DNA of 64,000 nt, from the NCBI RefSeq assembly GCF_003114855.1, contig NZ_BFBB01000003.1, positions 62,001-126,000 on the forward strand. Reading direction: 5' to 3'. The position numbers and the translations under genes are program-made. This document shows positions 55,163-64,000 of the stretch, in pieces. The notes beneath the pieces are model-generated. The model did not search any database. It was not told the origin of the DNA and saw nothing but the letters and a program-made list of their open reading frames with translations. Positions within the stretch are counted from its first letter, which is position 1. Each line of letters begins with the position of its first letter. The stretch comes from Leptospira ryugenii (GTDB lineage: Bacteria; Spirochaetota; Leptospiria; Leptospirales; Leptospiraceae).

Positions 55163-55867
55163 TCAATCAACAACCCATCCCGCCTCAATTAACTCATCTA
55201 ACGTAGCAAAGGAATAGATCACTTTCTCAGCATCCATATCCTTAATTCTGTAATTATAAGAAATTGCGTCATCCAATGAAATCCTCCCATACTCATGATG
55301 AATTGACTTTAAAATGCAATGCCCGTCCTTCAAAAAGGAAGAAATCGGAAGCTGATTTAGAACATACCGAGTTTGATCTTGCAAGGATTCTGACCATGGA
55401 TTGGGGAGTTGATTCTTGTCGGTGACAATCGATTGGTTTAGAAAAAACTCCTCTTTTAATGATTCGCCTGAAGAAAGAATGCTTACAGCTTCGGCAATTT
55501 TTTCAATGCTGAGATTTGGATTAAACTGGGTCTTAGTTAGATGCACTTCATTATTTTTGATCTCCGCTATCTCTTTTAATTTTGGGAATGATATTTCAAA
55601 TTGGGTCTCCAATGTCTCTAGTAAGCCCGTCCATTCGTTCCACCAAAATGGCAATTTAGGATTTTCAAATTCAGCCGAATCGGAATCTTGGCGTATTTCA
55701 TTTATGAGGTAAGTCAAGCTCCAATCGTTTTTTAAAGCATGAAGCAAAATGCAATAACCAGAGGAAGTCGATGGAAAAATTTGATCTATTCCATTGAAAT
55801 AGATTGAAATGGCATCCATTGCCATTTTCCATTCAGATGAGAACTCGTGCTGATTGATGTCGTTCAT
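55163..55867 (-). CDS. Unknown 234-aa protein at the island edge
   Basis: ATG at 55867 (MNDINQHEFSSEWKMAMDAI) is chosen; a TTG at 55897 adds ten residues. The protein is acidic, helical and without a recognised domain. It is the last gene before the IS-associated repeat at 55986. Confidence 0.45.
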   Translation of the reverse strand: MNDINQHEFSSEWKMAMDAISIYFNGIDQIFPSTSSGYCILLHALKNDWSLTYLINEIRQDSDSAEFENPKLPFWWNEWTGLLETLETQFEISFPKLKEIAEIKNNEVHLTKTQFNPNLSIEKIAEAVSILSSGESLKEEFFLNQSIVTDKNQLPNPWSESLQDQTRYVLNQLPISSFLKDGHCILKSIHHEYGRISLDDAISYNYRIKDMDAEKVIYSFATLDELIEAGWVVD

Positions 55868-55985
55868 GAGAGAGAGTTTATTGTAGGCGTAAGACAAATT
55901 AGCATAAAAAGATTCAGAAAATCAAAATTTTATTCTAATTAGAGATATTTAGGTTAGAAATTTTATCTGTATACTTGTTTGATTT

Positions 55986-56096
55986 TGCGAGAGGAACTCG
56001 GAGGTCTTGGTCACTCACCGCAAAACCCAAGGTCAGGTGAGTGACGGGAGCGAATAGCGAACCCCGTAGAACTCCGACCCCGAAGGGGACTCGCCC
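55986..56096 (+). repeat. ~115-bp IS-associated dispersed repeat, copy B
   Basis: Inverted counterpart of 20631-20750, ending GGGACTCGCCC. It stands upstream of the decayed transposase at 56196, as copy A stands upstream of the intact one. Confidence 0.75.
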
Positions 56097-56157
56097 AACT
56101 CCATCTTTAAAATGTTCGTTAAAACAAAACAAAAAATCCTCACCGAGTCTAAATTTG

Positions 56158-56184
56158 TTGACAAAATCTCGTACATATTATAGT
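56158..56184 (+). promoter_or_regulatory. Relic promoter of the decayed transposase
   Basis: TTGACA (56158-56163), 15-bp spacer, TATAGT (56179-56184). Same spacing as the promoter of the intact copy. Confidence 0.55.
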
Positions 56185-56195
56185 GAGATCCATCG

Positions 56196-56500
56196 ATGAT
56201 AAATCACCAAACATCTAGTTATTCTAGAAAAAAACAAAACTCTGATGAATTCTACAGAAAACCTGAGTTAAACCCCCAAAATACCAAGGGACGTATCACC
56301 AAAGACCCCAATCCCTATTCTAGAAACTCAAATACTTCTATTCTCCCTTCCTCCCTAAGTTCACTAAATCTACTTTTAGAAAACCAACCAAGAACCTCTC
56401 TCCCCTAGACAATGAACAAATCGAACGAAAATACACTCTTAGAACTCTCTCAATCCTCAACACCATCCATCCCGAAAGATGCAACTTAGCCAGATAAAGT
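56196..56500 (+). pseudogene. Decayed IS1595-family transposase (N-terminal remnant)
   Basis: The frame starts MINHQTSSYSRKKQNSDEFY and shares with the intact transposase the opening MIN, a SILPSSLSSLNLL-like Pro/Ser segment, and, after a frameshift at about 56405, ERKYTLRTLSILNTIHPERC versus RKEYTLRTLHILQTLFPKQC. The sequence then loses similarity. Only about 100 codons of 428 remain. Confidence 0.7.
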
Positions 56501-57033
56501 TTTTACAGACACTTTTCTAATTCATTTAAATTTCAAATCTCTAAAGACTCCTCTAACCAAGTAGAAAATTGTTATCTCTCTTGAATATAAAAAGACTTAG
56601 CTAAGGCTCTGCGATTGCTTTTTACATCCTTTAGATTATGAAAAACATAGAATTCGATTTTTCTCTTTTAGAGTGAAAAAAAGGATTCGAAATCTTATCC
56701 TATAATAATCGAATCCTAAGATCCTTCGCTTCACCGCTTGTTCTTTAAATTCGGGTACTTCATCTAATCGTCCTCTAATTGACAGGTCACTTCCTTAAAC
56801 CTCGCAAAGAAGGTATCCGTTTTTATGTAATAAAGCTAATATATCTGAAAAGTAGCTTATCAATTGCTCAATAAACAAGTATCCCTTTAATTGTTTTTTC
56901 GCATTGATCTTTTCTTATGGAAGAATAAACATCGGGAAAAAATATCTCGATTGATTCTGATTAATTTACCTATTCTATTCATAATAACCAATATTAATTA
57001 TTATCAAATTTTGTTTAATATTCGCTAATTATC
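56501..57033. other. Gene-free region behind the transposase relic
   Basis: About 530 AT-rich bp with stops in all frames. It may be further transposase decay, but I cannot align it. Confidence 0.4.
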
Positions 57034-57396
57034 TCACTGCCGTTCAATAGATTTAACTCTCTCTGCCGTGATCAAGATGCATCTTTTGAATATAAGGCTT
57101 TGACCTAAGATAGATAAAAAAAATTGAAATTCAGGCTCTTGATATTCCAATTTTACATTTACGGCGTCTTCGTTCTTTTCTAATTTGTTCATCAGAGAAT
57201 CTACTACTTCAGATTCAGGCAAAGGCTTCTCTTTTATGGTAAAGTAGCAGGACAATTCCGAAACTGACCCTAAAGATAAATATGATTCCTGCAGTATCTC
57301 CTTTTTTAAAGTAATCTGAGATAAAATTTTTGTTTCCAAAAGAGGAGTGCAAGAATCAAAAATTAGAATAAAGATAAAATATCTAATCCTGCTCAT
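57034..57396 (-). CDS. Predicted lipoprotein (120 aa)
   Basis: It starts MSRIRYFIFILIFDSCTPLL, a signal peptide with a Cys at position 16. The mature part is charged. It overlaps the upstream gene by ~14 bp. Function unknown; typical small lipoprotein of this genome. Confidence 0.45.
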   Translation of the reverse strand: MSRIRYFIFILIFDSCTPLLETKILSQITLKKEILQESYLSLGSVSELSCYFTIKEKPLPESEVVDSLMNKLEKNEDAVNVKLEYQEPEFQFFLSILGQSLIFKRCILITAERVKSIERQ

Positions 57397-57721
57397 TCTT
57401 AAAAATTAATCCGATTAATTTTATGCAGGGCTTGGGTTGTAAAATTCTATCCCTTTGGATATAAATCATTTCTTCAATAAAAAGAGAATAGCCATTGTTT
57501 TTTATTTCAACATTTAATTTTGAGATAAATTCTTTTATATTATTTTCGGGAATACTTTCCGAGTCAAAACACATTTCGATTCGATATTTCTCGTTTTTTC
57601 CACTAGGCATTTTTTGTGATAAAAATGGATATCGGACTTCATTTTCTCCAGTTAATGAGGAAAAGAAAAAAGGATATACGATTGCAAATAAAAATAACTT
57701 TCCGATCTTTTTACTTTTCAT
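57383..57721 (-). CDS. Small exported protein (112 aa)
   Basis: The start at 57721 gives MKSKKIGKLFLFAIVYPFFF, a signal-peptide-like N-terminus. The mature part has CFDSESIPENNIKEFISKLN. It lies between two short genes with tight spacing. No family recognised. Confidence 0.45.
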   Translation of the reverse strand: MKSKKIGKLFLFAIVYPFFFSSLTGENEVRYPFLSQKMPSGKNEKYRIEMCFDSESIPENNIKEFISKLNVEIKNNGYSLFIEEMIYIQRDRILQPKPCIKLIGLIFKNEQD

Positions 57722-57723
57722 AA

Positions 57724-57969
57724 TCAATAACTTGACCCAAAACTATTGCCATCTCCAATTCCTCCAGTTGTTAAACATGCGTGTTTTGTAACTAGATTTA
57801 ATGCGGTTGCTCCAGCCAAGACATACCCGCAAATGGGGCAACCCATCATGGCTAAAATTCCTGTACCTGTTGCATTAGTTCCATTAGTTATCATGTCATT
57901 GGCGATATCAAGCCTTTCTCGTTCACCTTTCGTTGTATGTTCCGTATAATACCTACCGATATAGTACAA
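57724..57969 (-). CDS. Small Gly/Thr-rich protein (81 aa), possible fragment
   Basis: The product (starts MYYIGRYYTEHTTKGERERL) contains a hydrophobic region with MMGCPICGYVLAGATALNLV. It could be the C-terminal piece of a larger protein. Its 5' end overlaps the Kelch fragment on the other strand, so at most one of the two ends is real. Confidence 0.4.
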   Translation of the reverse strand: MYYIGRYYTEHTTKGERERLDIANDMITNGTNATGTGILAMMGCPICGYVLAGATALNLVTKHACLTTGGIGDGNSFGSSY

Positions 57970-58263
57970 CCTGTATCTGCCATAACACCATCAAATCGTT
58001 TTGAGTATACCGTATTAGGTTCTTCTTCAAATGTTTTTGTTACTGGTTCAAATATACCAGTTAGCCTATATTTCCCCTCAATGGAAATCTCCTACCAACA
58101 AAGAAAAGCATATTTGTTTGGTGGAGCATCAGAAATAAATCTACCCATTGATTCTGTATATTCATTGGACTTATCTAATTCTAGCGGAAATCCATGGGTA
58201 AAAGAAAATTCTGTCATGCCAAGAAGCAGATTCGGGCACAAGGCAGTAATATTGAATAGGTAA
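57937..58263 (+). pseudogene. Kelch-repeat protein fragment
   Basis: The frame contains one Kelch blade: RKAYLFGGASEINLPIDSVY, SLDLSNSSGNPWV and RFGHKAVIL. Full Kelch proteins have several blades, and upstream no start or signal peptide is found, so this is a truncated remnant. Confidence 0.5.
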
Positions 58264-58265
58264 AT

Positions 58266-58808
58266 ATGACAAAAAATCCCATACTTCTCTCAATCTTATT
58301 CTTTTCCATAAGCATAAATGCTCAGGAAGTTTCCGAGGAAGACATTTTCCAATTTAGAAACTTATTAAAATCAAAAAAATTTCATGATGCTGAGGTTCTT
58401 ATTGAAAGATTTTATCAATTGGGAATGGATGAACCTAAATTAGAATTATTGGAAACAGAATTGTGGATTGAAAAGGCAGATGACCTTTACAGCAGAAAGC
58501 AGTACAAATCTGCCTTTCCTTATTATAATAATGCGTACATTAGATGGAGAACAAATCCCAAAATAAAAGAAAGATATGATGAATTGGCTGGGAAAATACT
58601 CGTAGATGAAGATACACAGGCAAATATTCGTAAGATGTTAAAATCCAACAAAAATGATGAAACGACTGTTCCGAGTAACATTTTTTCTTCCAAAACCATG
58701 GAATTCATCAACTCAGAACGGATAGAAATCTTGGACAATCGAGTTTGGAATTTATCAATGTTATTTAGTCTTTCATTACTTACAAACATCATATTTTTTT
58801 TTCGATAA
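58266..58808 (+). CDS. Exported TPR-like protein with C-terminal TM
   Basis: The 180-aa protein starts with a signal peptide (MTKNPILLSILFFSISINAQ), then helical TPR-like pairs (FRNLLKSKKFHDAEVLIERF, ADDLYSRKQYKSAFPYYNNA), and a hydrophobic C-terminus (NLSMLFSLSLLTNIIFFFR). Likely a periplasmic/inner-membrane protein; function unknown. Confidence 0.5.
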   Translation: MTKNPILLSILFFSISINAQEVSEEDIFQFRNLLKSKKFHDAEVLIERFYQLGMDEPKLELLETELWIEKADDLYSRKQYKSAFPYYNNAYIRWRTNPKIKERYDELAGKILVDEDTQANIRKMLKSNKNDETTVPSNIFSSKTMEFINSERIEILDNRVWNLSMLFSLSLLTNIIFFFR

Positions 58809-59555
58809 GAAAAAAGTAACCACACATAAATCCCTACAAATTTTGATTCATTACCCCGTGATCAGAAAGTTTGAACCACTGTAATTTGTTGACTTATATA
58901 ACGTCCGCTATACTCTTTTCTTCAAAATAAAATCTCCAGTGATTAGTTTGTTTAAGGAAAAAATGACAAAATCTTTCATCCCCTTCTTTGGGGGATTTTT
59001 TTATTTCTTCTACAATAATTTTCTATATTTTCCAATGATCAGAAGATATTCTCGATTTACTTTATTTGTCCTATAGACAATAGACTTCGATGAATTCTAG
59101 GACAATCTCTCTCAGCTATCTCAAAGATTTCGGATAATAGATAGGTCGAGATCAAAGTTAACAAAAAATCAGGAGAGATCAAAATCTTTATGAAGTAAGA
59201 TTCTGCACAATAAATTTTCGTATTAGCATTCTATCTCTCTTGGAATAATTCTGTAGTTTAAATTCTCAGAGAAATCTCTATCCTGAAAAAAGAAAGACTC
59301 TTTATTTTTCGAGATTTCTTTTCTGCTTAAAACTCTTATAATTTGCCACAGGGCGATATGATTTCATTTTTTGTAATCGTTGAGTATCCCTCGGTCTACC
59401 TGAATCGTATTATAAAATAAATATAAGACTATTTTACTACCGAATTGAAATCCCAAAGTCAGAAATGCGAACTTTCTAAAAAATTATTCTAATGGCATTC
59501 TTTTAAAAGAGAATTTTGATTTTCAAAATTTTATTATAGAACAGAACTTAAATCC
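58809..59555. other. Gene-free region with terminator
   Basis: About 750 bp. Apart from the terminator at 58978 I see only AT-rich sequence with stops in all frames. Confidence 0.4.
58978..59003 (+). terminator. Rho-independent terminator
   Basis: ATCCCC (58978-58983) pairs with GGGGAT (58991-58996 region) around a TTCTTT-type loop, followed by a run of seven T. Located 170 bp after the 58266 gene. Confidence 0.7.
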
Positions 59556-59804
59556 ATGAAAAATATTTATAGCATTTATACACCTGCTGGTTCGCATATT
59601 AGCCATGTAATTAAGGACTACCATCCAATATGTAACGTAGTCTCCGCTAAGGAGTTAGTGGTTGATAAAACCGACTGGATGAATTTCTTTCACTTAAATA
59701 AACACCTCAAGAAAAATCAAAATATCAAAATATGTTTAAAATGCTCAGTCTACTTATCCAAAATTAGTTCAAGGACAAATGGTAAAACAATTAATTTTAG
59801 ATAA
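59556..59804 (+). CDS. Small unknown protein (82 aa)
   Basis: It starts MKNIYSIYTPAGSHISHVIK and contains KICLKCSVYLSKI, a CxxC pair. No ribosome site is evident, so support is moderate at best. Confidence 0.35.
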   Translation: MKNIYSIYTPAGSHISHVIKDYHPICNVVSAKELVVDKTDWMNFFHLNKHLKKNQNIKICLKCSVYLSKISSRTNGKTINFR

Positions 59805-59923
59805 GATAAAAAAAGGGGACGACCTCTAAAGTTTTTTAAACTCTCGTTTTTAATTAAAAAAGAATTTCTTTTTTATGGAGTTAGGTAAAATTGACATGTG
59901 TTTATTGGTACTACGGAGTGATT

Positions 59924-60421
59924 ATGAAGCGTATTGTTATTTTATTAGGTTTTGTATGTCTAAGTCTTCTGAATTTAAATTGTTCATCCAGTAAAATTTA
60001 TCGATACAAATCAGAAGAACAAGTTCCTGCTAGTGAGTTAGCCTTAGCATTAAACACTAATCTGTCTATAAAATCTATAAACAATGTACCCTTGGATTTC
60101 AGCGAATTTAGTAGAACATTGGATTTGTTTTACATAAATCCTGGAAAATACGAAATATCTGCTTACTATTCAAGTAACAGAACTTACAGCACTAACTCCA
60201 AAATTATTACGTTTGATGTTCAGAAAGGAGAAATAGTTATTCTGTGTGCATTAGCAGGTTACAAACTCAGCCAAGCTGGCTACAATTCGAATTCAGGGTG
60301 GATTGCGTTTCCTTTAAAGGTAAAGGATATTAATCTAGATGAGCATAAGTTTCTCTTCAGCTATAGTAGTGTTTCAATTACTGAAAAATATTGTATTCCA
60401 GCTGCCAAGCAAATAAACTAG
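59924..60421 (+). CDS. Predicted lipoprotein (165 aa)
   Basis: The start at 59924 is chosen for GGAG 5-6 bases upstream. Signal peptide MKRIVILLGFVCLSLLNLNC ends in a lipobox-like LNLNC. The mature part is beta-rich with YINPGKYEISAYYSSNRTYS, similar to PEGA-type or carboxypeptidase-regulatory-like surface domains. Unknown function. Confidence 0.55.
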   Translation: MKRIVILLGFVCLSLLNLNCSSSKIYRYKSEEQVPASELALALNTNLSIKSINNVPLDFSEFSRTLDLFYINPGKYEISAYYSSNRTYSTNSKIITFDVQKGEIVILCALAGYKLSQAGYNSNSGWIAFPLKVKDINLDEHKFLFSYSSVSITEKYCIPAAKQIN

Positions 60422-60550
60422 GAATAATTTTTGCGAGCGAAGCGACTGACAAAAAGTTTAACTAAACTATTGAAGAATAATATTTTCAGGTAATATGATT
60501 ACTTATTCAAATAACAAGAATAAGTTATCATAAAATTTTACAATCCTTGT

Positions 60551-61117
60551 CTATTTCTTTGTAACTTGTAGATAAAAGTACTTTCCACCGACATCACTTG
60601 TTGAGCCAATGCATGTACCACTGCTAGTTACCACTTCTCCATCGGGAAATAAATATCTTTTTTGATTTGCAAGAATTGAATCTAATTTGCTTATTTCTTT
60701 ATTTACCGAATCGGTTTTTGTAATTTGAGACGTAATTGCTTTACCATCTCCTAATCCGTAAATTGTGTCGACAGTAATCGACGAAACTGTCGCTGATCCG
60801 CACTTTCTAAAACTCTCCCGACGTGTTAATTTTATTAAATAATCACCCTCTTCTCTAAAGAGCAATGTAAGCAAATCGGTCTTGAAATACCCACTAATTG
60901 TTTTATAGTTAAAATCTGAGCTACAATATAATCTTCCTAAATTGTCATTTATGTTGATTGTCGATGGTATCGAAATCTCGTTACAGCTTTTTTCTGGAGA
61001 AGTTGAGTTTGAAATTAATATACCAAGGACTGCCAAAGTACGATTCTTTGCATTTTGATCGTCAGTATGACAATTCAATAATATAAAAATCAAAAAGAGA
61101 AATAAGATATTTTTCAT
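60551..61117 (-). CDS. Predicted lipoprotein (188 aa)
   Basis: Signal peptide MKNILFLFLIFILLNCHTDD gives a lipidated Cys at 16. Two further Cys pairs occur in the mature protein. It resembles its neighbour at 61227 in overall plan (short lead, SNxTSP-type linker, beta-rich body, C-terminal QVTKK versus KITKK), so the two may be paralogues. Confidence 0.55.
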   Translation of the reverse strand: MKNILFLFLIFILLNCHTDDQNAKNRTLAVLGILISNSTSPEKSCNEISIPSTININDNLGRLYCSSDFNYKTISGYFKTDLLTLLFREEGDYLIKLTRRESFRKCGSATVSSITVDTIYGLGDGKAITSQITKTDSVNKEISKLDSILANQKRYLFPDGEVVTSSGTCIGSTSDVGGKYFYLQVTKK

Positions 61118-61226
61118 ATTAGACTAATCCTTTTATAAACAAAATTTTTAACGAAATGTTTCCAGACTTCTTAATTATTCTATTTCTTTGATAGTTTTAA
61201 AGTTAATTTTTTAACTTTGTATAAAT

Positions 61227-61784
61227 CTATTTTTTTGTTATTTTCAATGTCGAAGAGCTTCCAGAACCTTGATTAAAATTTTGGCAGTTGGCTACACAGA
61301 CTATATTTGTATCTGTGGTTTGATAAACTAACAAAAGCTTAGTATTTTGCGATGAAATAGTATACGAATACGAACTCGAAGACACAGTTCCTGAAGGACT
61401 TAATTGAGCAATATATTTGACAGAAGAATCCTGACTTATTTTCAATTGAACACAACTAGATTCATTATCGCAAGTATACATGACCGTGGTTAAGCTATAT
61501 TTTCCTGATGGCAAAGAATATTCAAAATTATAGCTACCTATTTCTTTAAATGTCAATATTACATAATTAATTTCTGCTTTTGTAGTTGTGTAACAAAGAT
61601 TAATCGGAACAGAAAAAAGATTTGTTTTCCCGTTTTCGATATTTGTGCAGGGAAGTGAATTTTGCGAACTCACCAAAGATAAAGCCAAAAGTAAATTTGA
61701 ATCCTCTTTTTCCCGCTTACTATTTTGCTGTTCTTTTGAAAAATTGCAATTCAGTAATAAGACCAATAGAGTAAGATATTTCAT
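61227..61784 (-). CDS. Predicted lipoprotein (185 aa)
   Basis: The start at 61784 gives MKYLTLLVLLLNCNFSKEQQ with Cys at 13. The mature part is Ser/Thr-rich and beta-rich with SSYSYTISSQNTKLLLVYQT. Probably a surface or periplasmic lipoprotein, and a likely distant paralogue of the 60551 gene. Confidence 0.55.
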   Translation of the reverse strand: MKYLTLLVLLLNCNFSKEQQNSKREKEDSNLLLALSLVSSQNSLPCTNIENGKTNLFSVPINLCYTTTKAEINYVILTFKEIGSYNFEYSLPSGKYSLTTVMYTCDNESSCVQLKISQDSSVKYIAQLSPSGTVSSSSYSYTISSQNTKLLLVYQTTDTNIVCVANCQNFNQGSGSSSTLKITKK

Positions 61785-61866
61785 TTTTTTTAAAATCATA
61801 ATGTCAGATTCTCTTTTATTTAATTATTTAATTTTGTGATGAAACCATAATTTTATTTTGGTAGGC

Positions 61867-62417
61867 TTAATTTGAATTTACTTTAACATCAAAAGATTTA
61901 TATTCAGGCTCAGTCAAATATTTGTGTTTAAACGTGAAAGAAATCGGATTTTTTCTTTTCGGATATATGAAAATGAAGTTTCGGATAACCAAATCATTTG
62001 ATTCTAATTTAAAGTCTTCGAAGGACGGCAATGATTCAATGAAAAAGATAACTCTCCAAGAGCTTAAGGTTTTATCTAACCAACTACAGCAGAAATCTAT
62101 CGTAATTGGCTTTAAAACCGTTTTGTTGTCTAAAGGATCGATAGTTTCAGGTGCCATTCCTACAATAATATCCGAATTTGTTTTATTCTTTACTGCGGCA
62201 CCGAGGACTGCTACTTCATAATTTGGATTTACTGACCTAAAAATGGAATTCCCACGCACATAACTATTATCTTTTGAAAATTCGATGATTTTTATTTCGA
62301 TGTTTTCTGAATCAGATGTAGGTTTCAATGAAAAGATTCTATCCTTTGTTGAGGAACATTCCAGGAAGGGAAACAGACTAAGTAGTACAATGATACATTT
62401 CGTTTCTTAATTTCCAT
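61867..62417 (-). pseudogene. Lipoprotein gene with frameshift in the signal peptide
   Basis: An ATG at 62417 begins MEIKKRN in one frame. After an A-rich spot (GAAACGAAATG) the next frame reads CIIVLLSLFPFLECSSTKDR, a lipoprotein signal ending in Cys, and stays open to 61867 through KPTSDSENIEIKIIEFSKDN. A one-base deletion in the A-rich spot therefore breaks the gene. A shorter start at 62328 would lack any signal peptide. Confidence 0.55.
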
Positions 62418-62898
62418 AATCTAACCGCAGTAACAGAATTAAATTTAAGAGAATATTGTAAATATTTTTTTACTAAAAGTTGAAGATTCGAGATTCCAAA
62501 TAAAAACTTTTTTTTGTATCATTTTAGATAGGCAATAAGAGAATAAAAGGCAAAAAATCGATAACTCACAAATTAAATATTTTGCCGTTATGTGGACAAC
62601 CTTTCATTTCATTTAATACTAAACCTATTAAGTTTTTAGATTTAAAATAGGACATCCCGTTAAGATTGACGAAAAATTGAAGTTGTAATGGAATCCGAAC
62701 CATTATTCTAAGTCTCTAAAAAAGTTAGAATCTTCTTTAACCATAAAGCAGAATCTAGTTTAATTTTCAGTAGGCGTTCCTTACAATCTGGTAAATATCT
62801 TTCTACTAGTCCAAGTTAATCCTTTTTCTTTTTCTAATTATTGGTATTTTTTAAGCAGTCTATCCCTTTGAATTCAAATACTATAATAAAAAGCATTC
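62418..62898. other. Gene-free AT-rich region
   Basis: About 480 bp with no supported frame. Nothing else seen. Confidence 0.4.
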
Positions 62899-63243
62899 TC
62901 ACCATCTGTGCGGAAACACATCCGATTTTTTATCGCATTCTTTTCGGTTCCTAGTATCAACAACGCATTGAACCAAAGAGACATCACCAGCTAGTTGAAA
63001 CATATTTGCATCTGGCTTTCCTTCCCTTGTAGAATTTTTTATATTCTCCACTGTTGAATAGGACACTAGGGCTAAACCACAGAAGTCCGCTTTAAAATAA
63101 AATCCATTATCTTTATAACATTGTGACCTCTCGCTTCTGCAATTTATTATAGAGAAAAATAATAATATGAATACGCACCAAATCTGCAATTTTGAATGAT
63201 TTGATCGAATCCCATTCTGACATATTTTTATTCTAGTTCTCAT
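62899..63243 (-). CDS. Predicted small lipoprotein (114 aa)
   Basis: After a basic N-terminus the hydrophobic segment QIWCVFILLFFSIINC ends in a lipobox-like Cys. Mature ~80 residues hold four more Cys, suggesting disulfides. AAGGAT lies 10 bases before the ATG. Unknown function. Confidence 0.5.
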   Translation of the reverse strand: MRTRIKICQNGIRSNHSKLQIWCVFILLFFSIINCRSERSQCYKDNGFYFKADFCGLALVSYSTVENIKNSTREGKPDANMFQLAGDVSLVQCVVDTRNRKECDKKSDVFPHRW

Positions 63244-63520
63244 CTCTATTTCATCCTTCTGGGTTTTATATACATTTTATTTTTTCTCAATCCAGCATCT
63301 ATTCCCGATATAGCATTCGCAACACTAAATAAAGTTGAACCTTCGATTGTCATAACTTTATATTGAAATAGTCAATCGTAGAGTCTTTCTCTTAATGGAT
63401 GGATAATTGAACCGTTTGAAATCTTTAATATCTTTTAAATCTGTTATATCTTTCAAAATTATAAACGTAAAGTATCCGTTTCAACGAAATCTTTCTAAAT
63501 CTACAATTCCATTGAATCTT

Positions 63521-63982
63521 TTACTTTAACTTTTTAAACCTCGAAGCCATATATTTTATGGCTACTGAAAAAGACTCATCCTCAATACTTCGTTCGTTAA
63601 CTGTTTGAATATATCGCTTTAGATTCAATTTTTTGGGTATATTTTTTTTTAATTCTTCAGTAAACCTTCCCTCTAATTTTAAACATATTAATCGGATTCG
63701 TCTTTCCATGGTATAATCTAAAAATTCTCTACCAATGAGATTATCAATTACTCTAACCCACTTACCAGCCTGAGATTCTCTCTGGTATTTAATTTGATTC
63801 TCATAACGTTCCTTAAAGGTCTTCCGTTTACGAAATTCAAAATAAAATTCTTTTTGACACAGAGAATAAACTGTCTTTCGCCAAGAAGGAGGTTTTTGAA
63901 AAATAATTTCAGTCTCGGATGTAATAATCCTTTGGTGTAAATTATCAATCAGAGATTTTATTGTAAATCTATCAACAGCCAT
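63521..63982 (-). CDS. Unknown basic 153-aa protein
   Basis: The ATG at 63982 (MAVDRFTIKSLIDNLHQRII) is used. The product is basic and helical with many Arg/Lys (FRKRKTFKERYENQIKYQRE) and no signal peptide. The gene may continue a unit beyond the window. No family recognised. Confidence 0.45.
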   Translation of the reverse strand: MAVDRFTIKSLIDNLHQRIITSETEIIFQKPPSWRKTVYSLCQKEFYFEFRKRKTFKERYENQIKYQRESQAGKWVRVIDNLIGREFLDYTMERRIRLICLKLEGRFTEELKKNIPKKLNLKRYIQTVNERSIEDESFSVAIKYMASRFKKLK

Positions 63983-64000
63983 GGAGAACAACTTTTTGGC

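Noticed and set aside
59817..59860. Terminator after the 59556 gene
   Set aside because: The stem AGGGG/CCTCT is only 5 bp with a G-T pair and the T-run is interrupted.
1..64000. CRISPR array
   Set aside because: No set of regularly spaced identical repeats with unique spacers was found; the tandem repeats at 13615 have no spacers.

Overview
The window looks like an AT-rich chromosome segment of a spirochete, most probably a free-living Leptospira. This is inferred from overall style: many short lipoproteins with loose lipoboxes, an SPOR-domain protein beside tRNA-Leu, low GC and IS1595-type transposases. No 16S or other marker gene is present. Four blocks can be separated.

(1) 1-974 is chromosomal: the end of an SPOR-domain membrane protein and tRNA-Leu(UAG). 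(2) 950-19296 is an 18.3-kb integrated element bounded by a perfect 25-bp direct repeat of the tRNA 3' end. Its integrase, a zinc-ribbon protein and a DnaA-N/SF3 helicase-type replication protein lie at the right end. Leftward follows a train of overlapping tiny genes, then structural and lysis genes: a transglutaminase-like protein, a lysine-rich membrane structural protein, a candidate capsid protein followed by a terminator, a protein made of two tandem copies of one beta-rich domain, a 586-aa spike or fibre, an M15 peptidase and a C39-like peptidase with several single-TM proteins. I see no terminase, portal, tape measure or tail tube, so I read it as a small tailless, possibly membrane-containing phage; a satellite is the alternative. 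Its left end carries a rightward cargo operon: a Tse2-like ADP-ribosyltransferase toxin, a putative antitoxin and a SecB-like chaperone, the layout of a CmdTAC-type toxin-antitoxin-chaperone defence system.

(3) 19.3-56.5 kb is a genomic island. An intact IS1595-family transposase lies at its left edge and a decayed relative at its right edge. They are in opposite orientation, each preceded by the same ~115-bp repeat. Inside are a decay zone (22-27.4 kb; nonsense-mutated MarR, 5'-damaged endonuclease, broken zinc protein), a complete type I restriction-modification operon hsdM-hsdS-hsdR with a fourth overlapping gene (degenerate methyltransferase fused to an AlbA_2/Schlafen-type domain), a phosphatase operon, a second mobile core (tyrosine recombinase, XRE repressor, structured leader, AEP primase-polymerase), and a tight four-gene operon: ankyrin protein, agmatine-deiminase-family enzyme, beta-CASP-like metallo-hydrolase and PD-(D/E)XK-like nuclease. 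The last is the best candidate for an undescribed defence system. An OGFr-type protein, a DUF2779 RecB/RNase H nuclease and two unknown proteins follow in the opposite direction.

(4) 56.5-64 kb is a low-density region of small secreted proteins and lipoproteins, some truncated or frameshifted (Kelch fragment, lipoprotein with a broken signal peptide).

Functions rest on motifs read by eye; no database search was possible.
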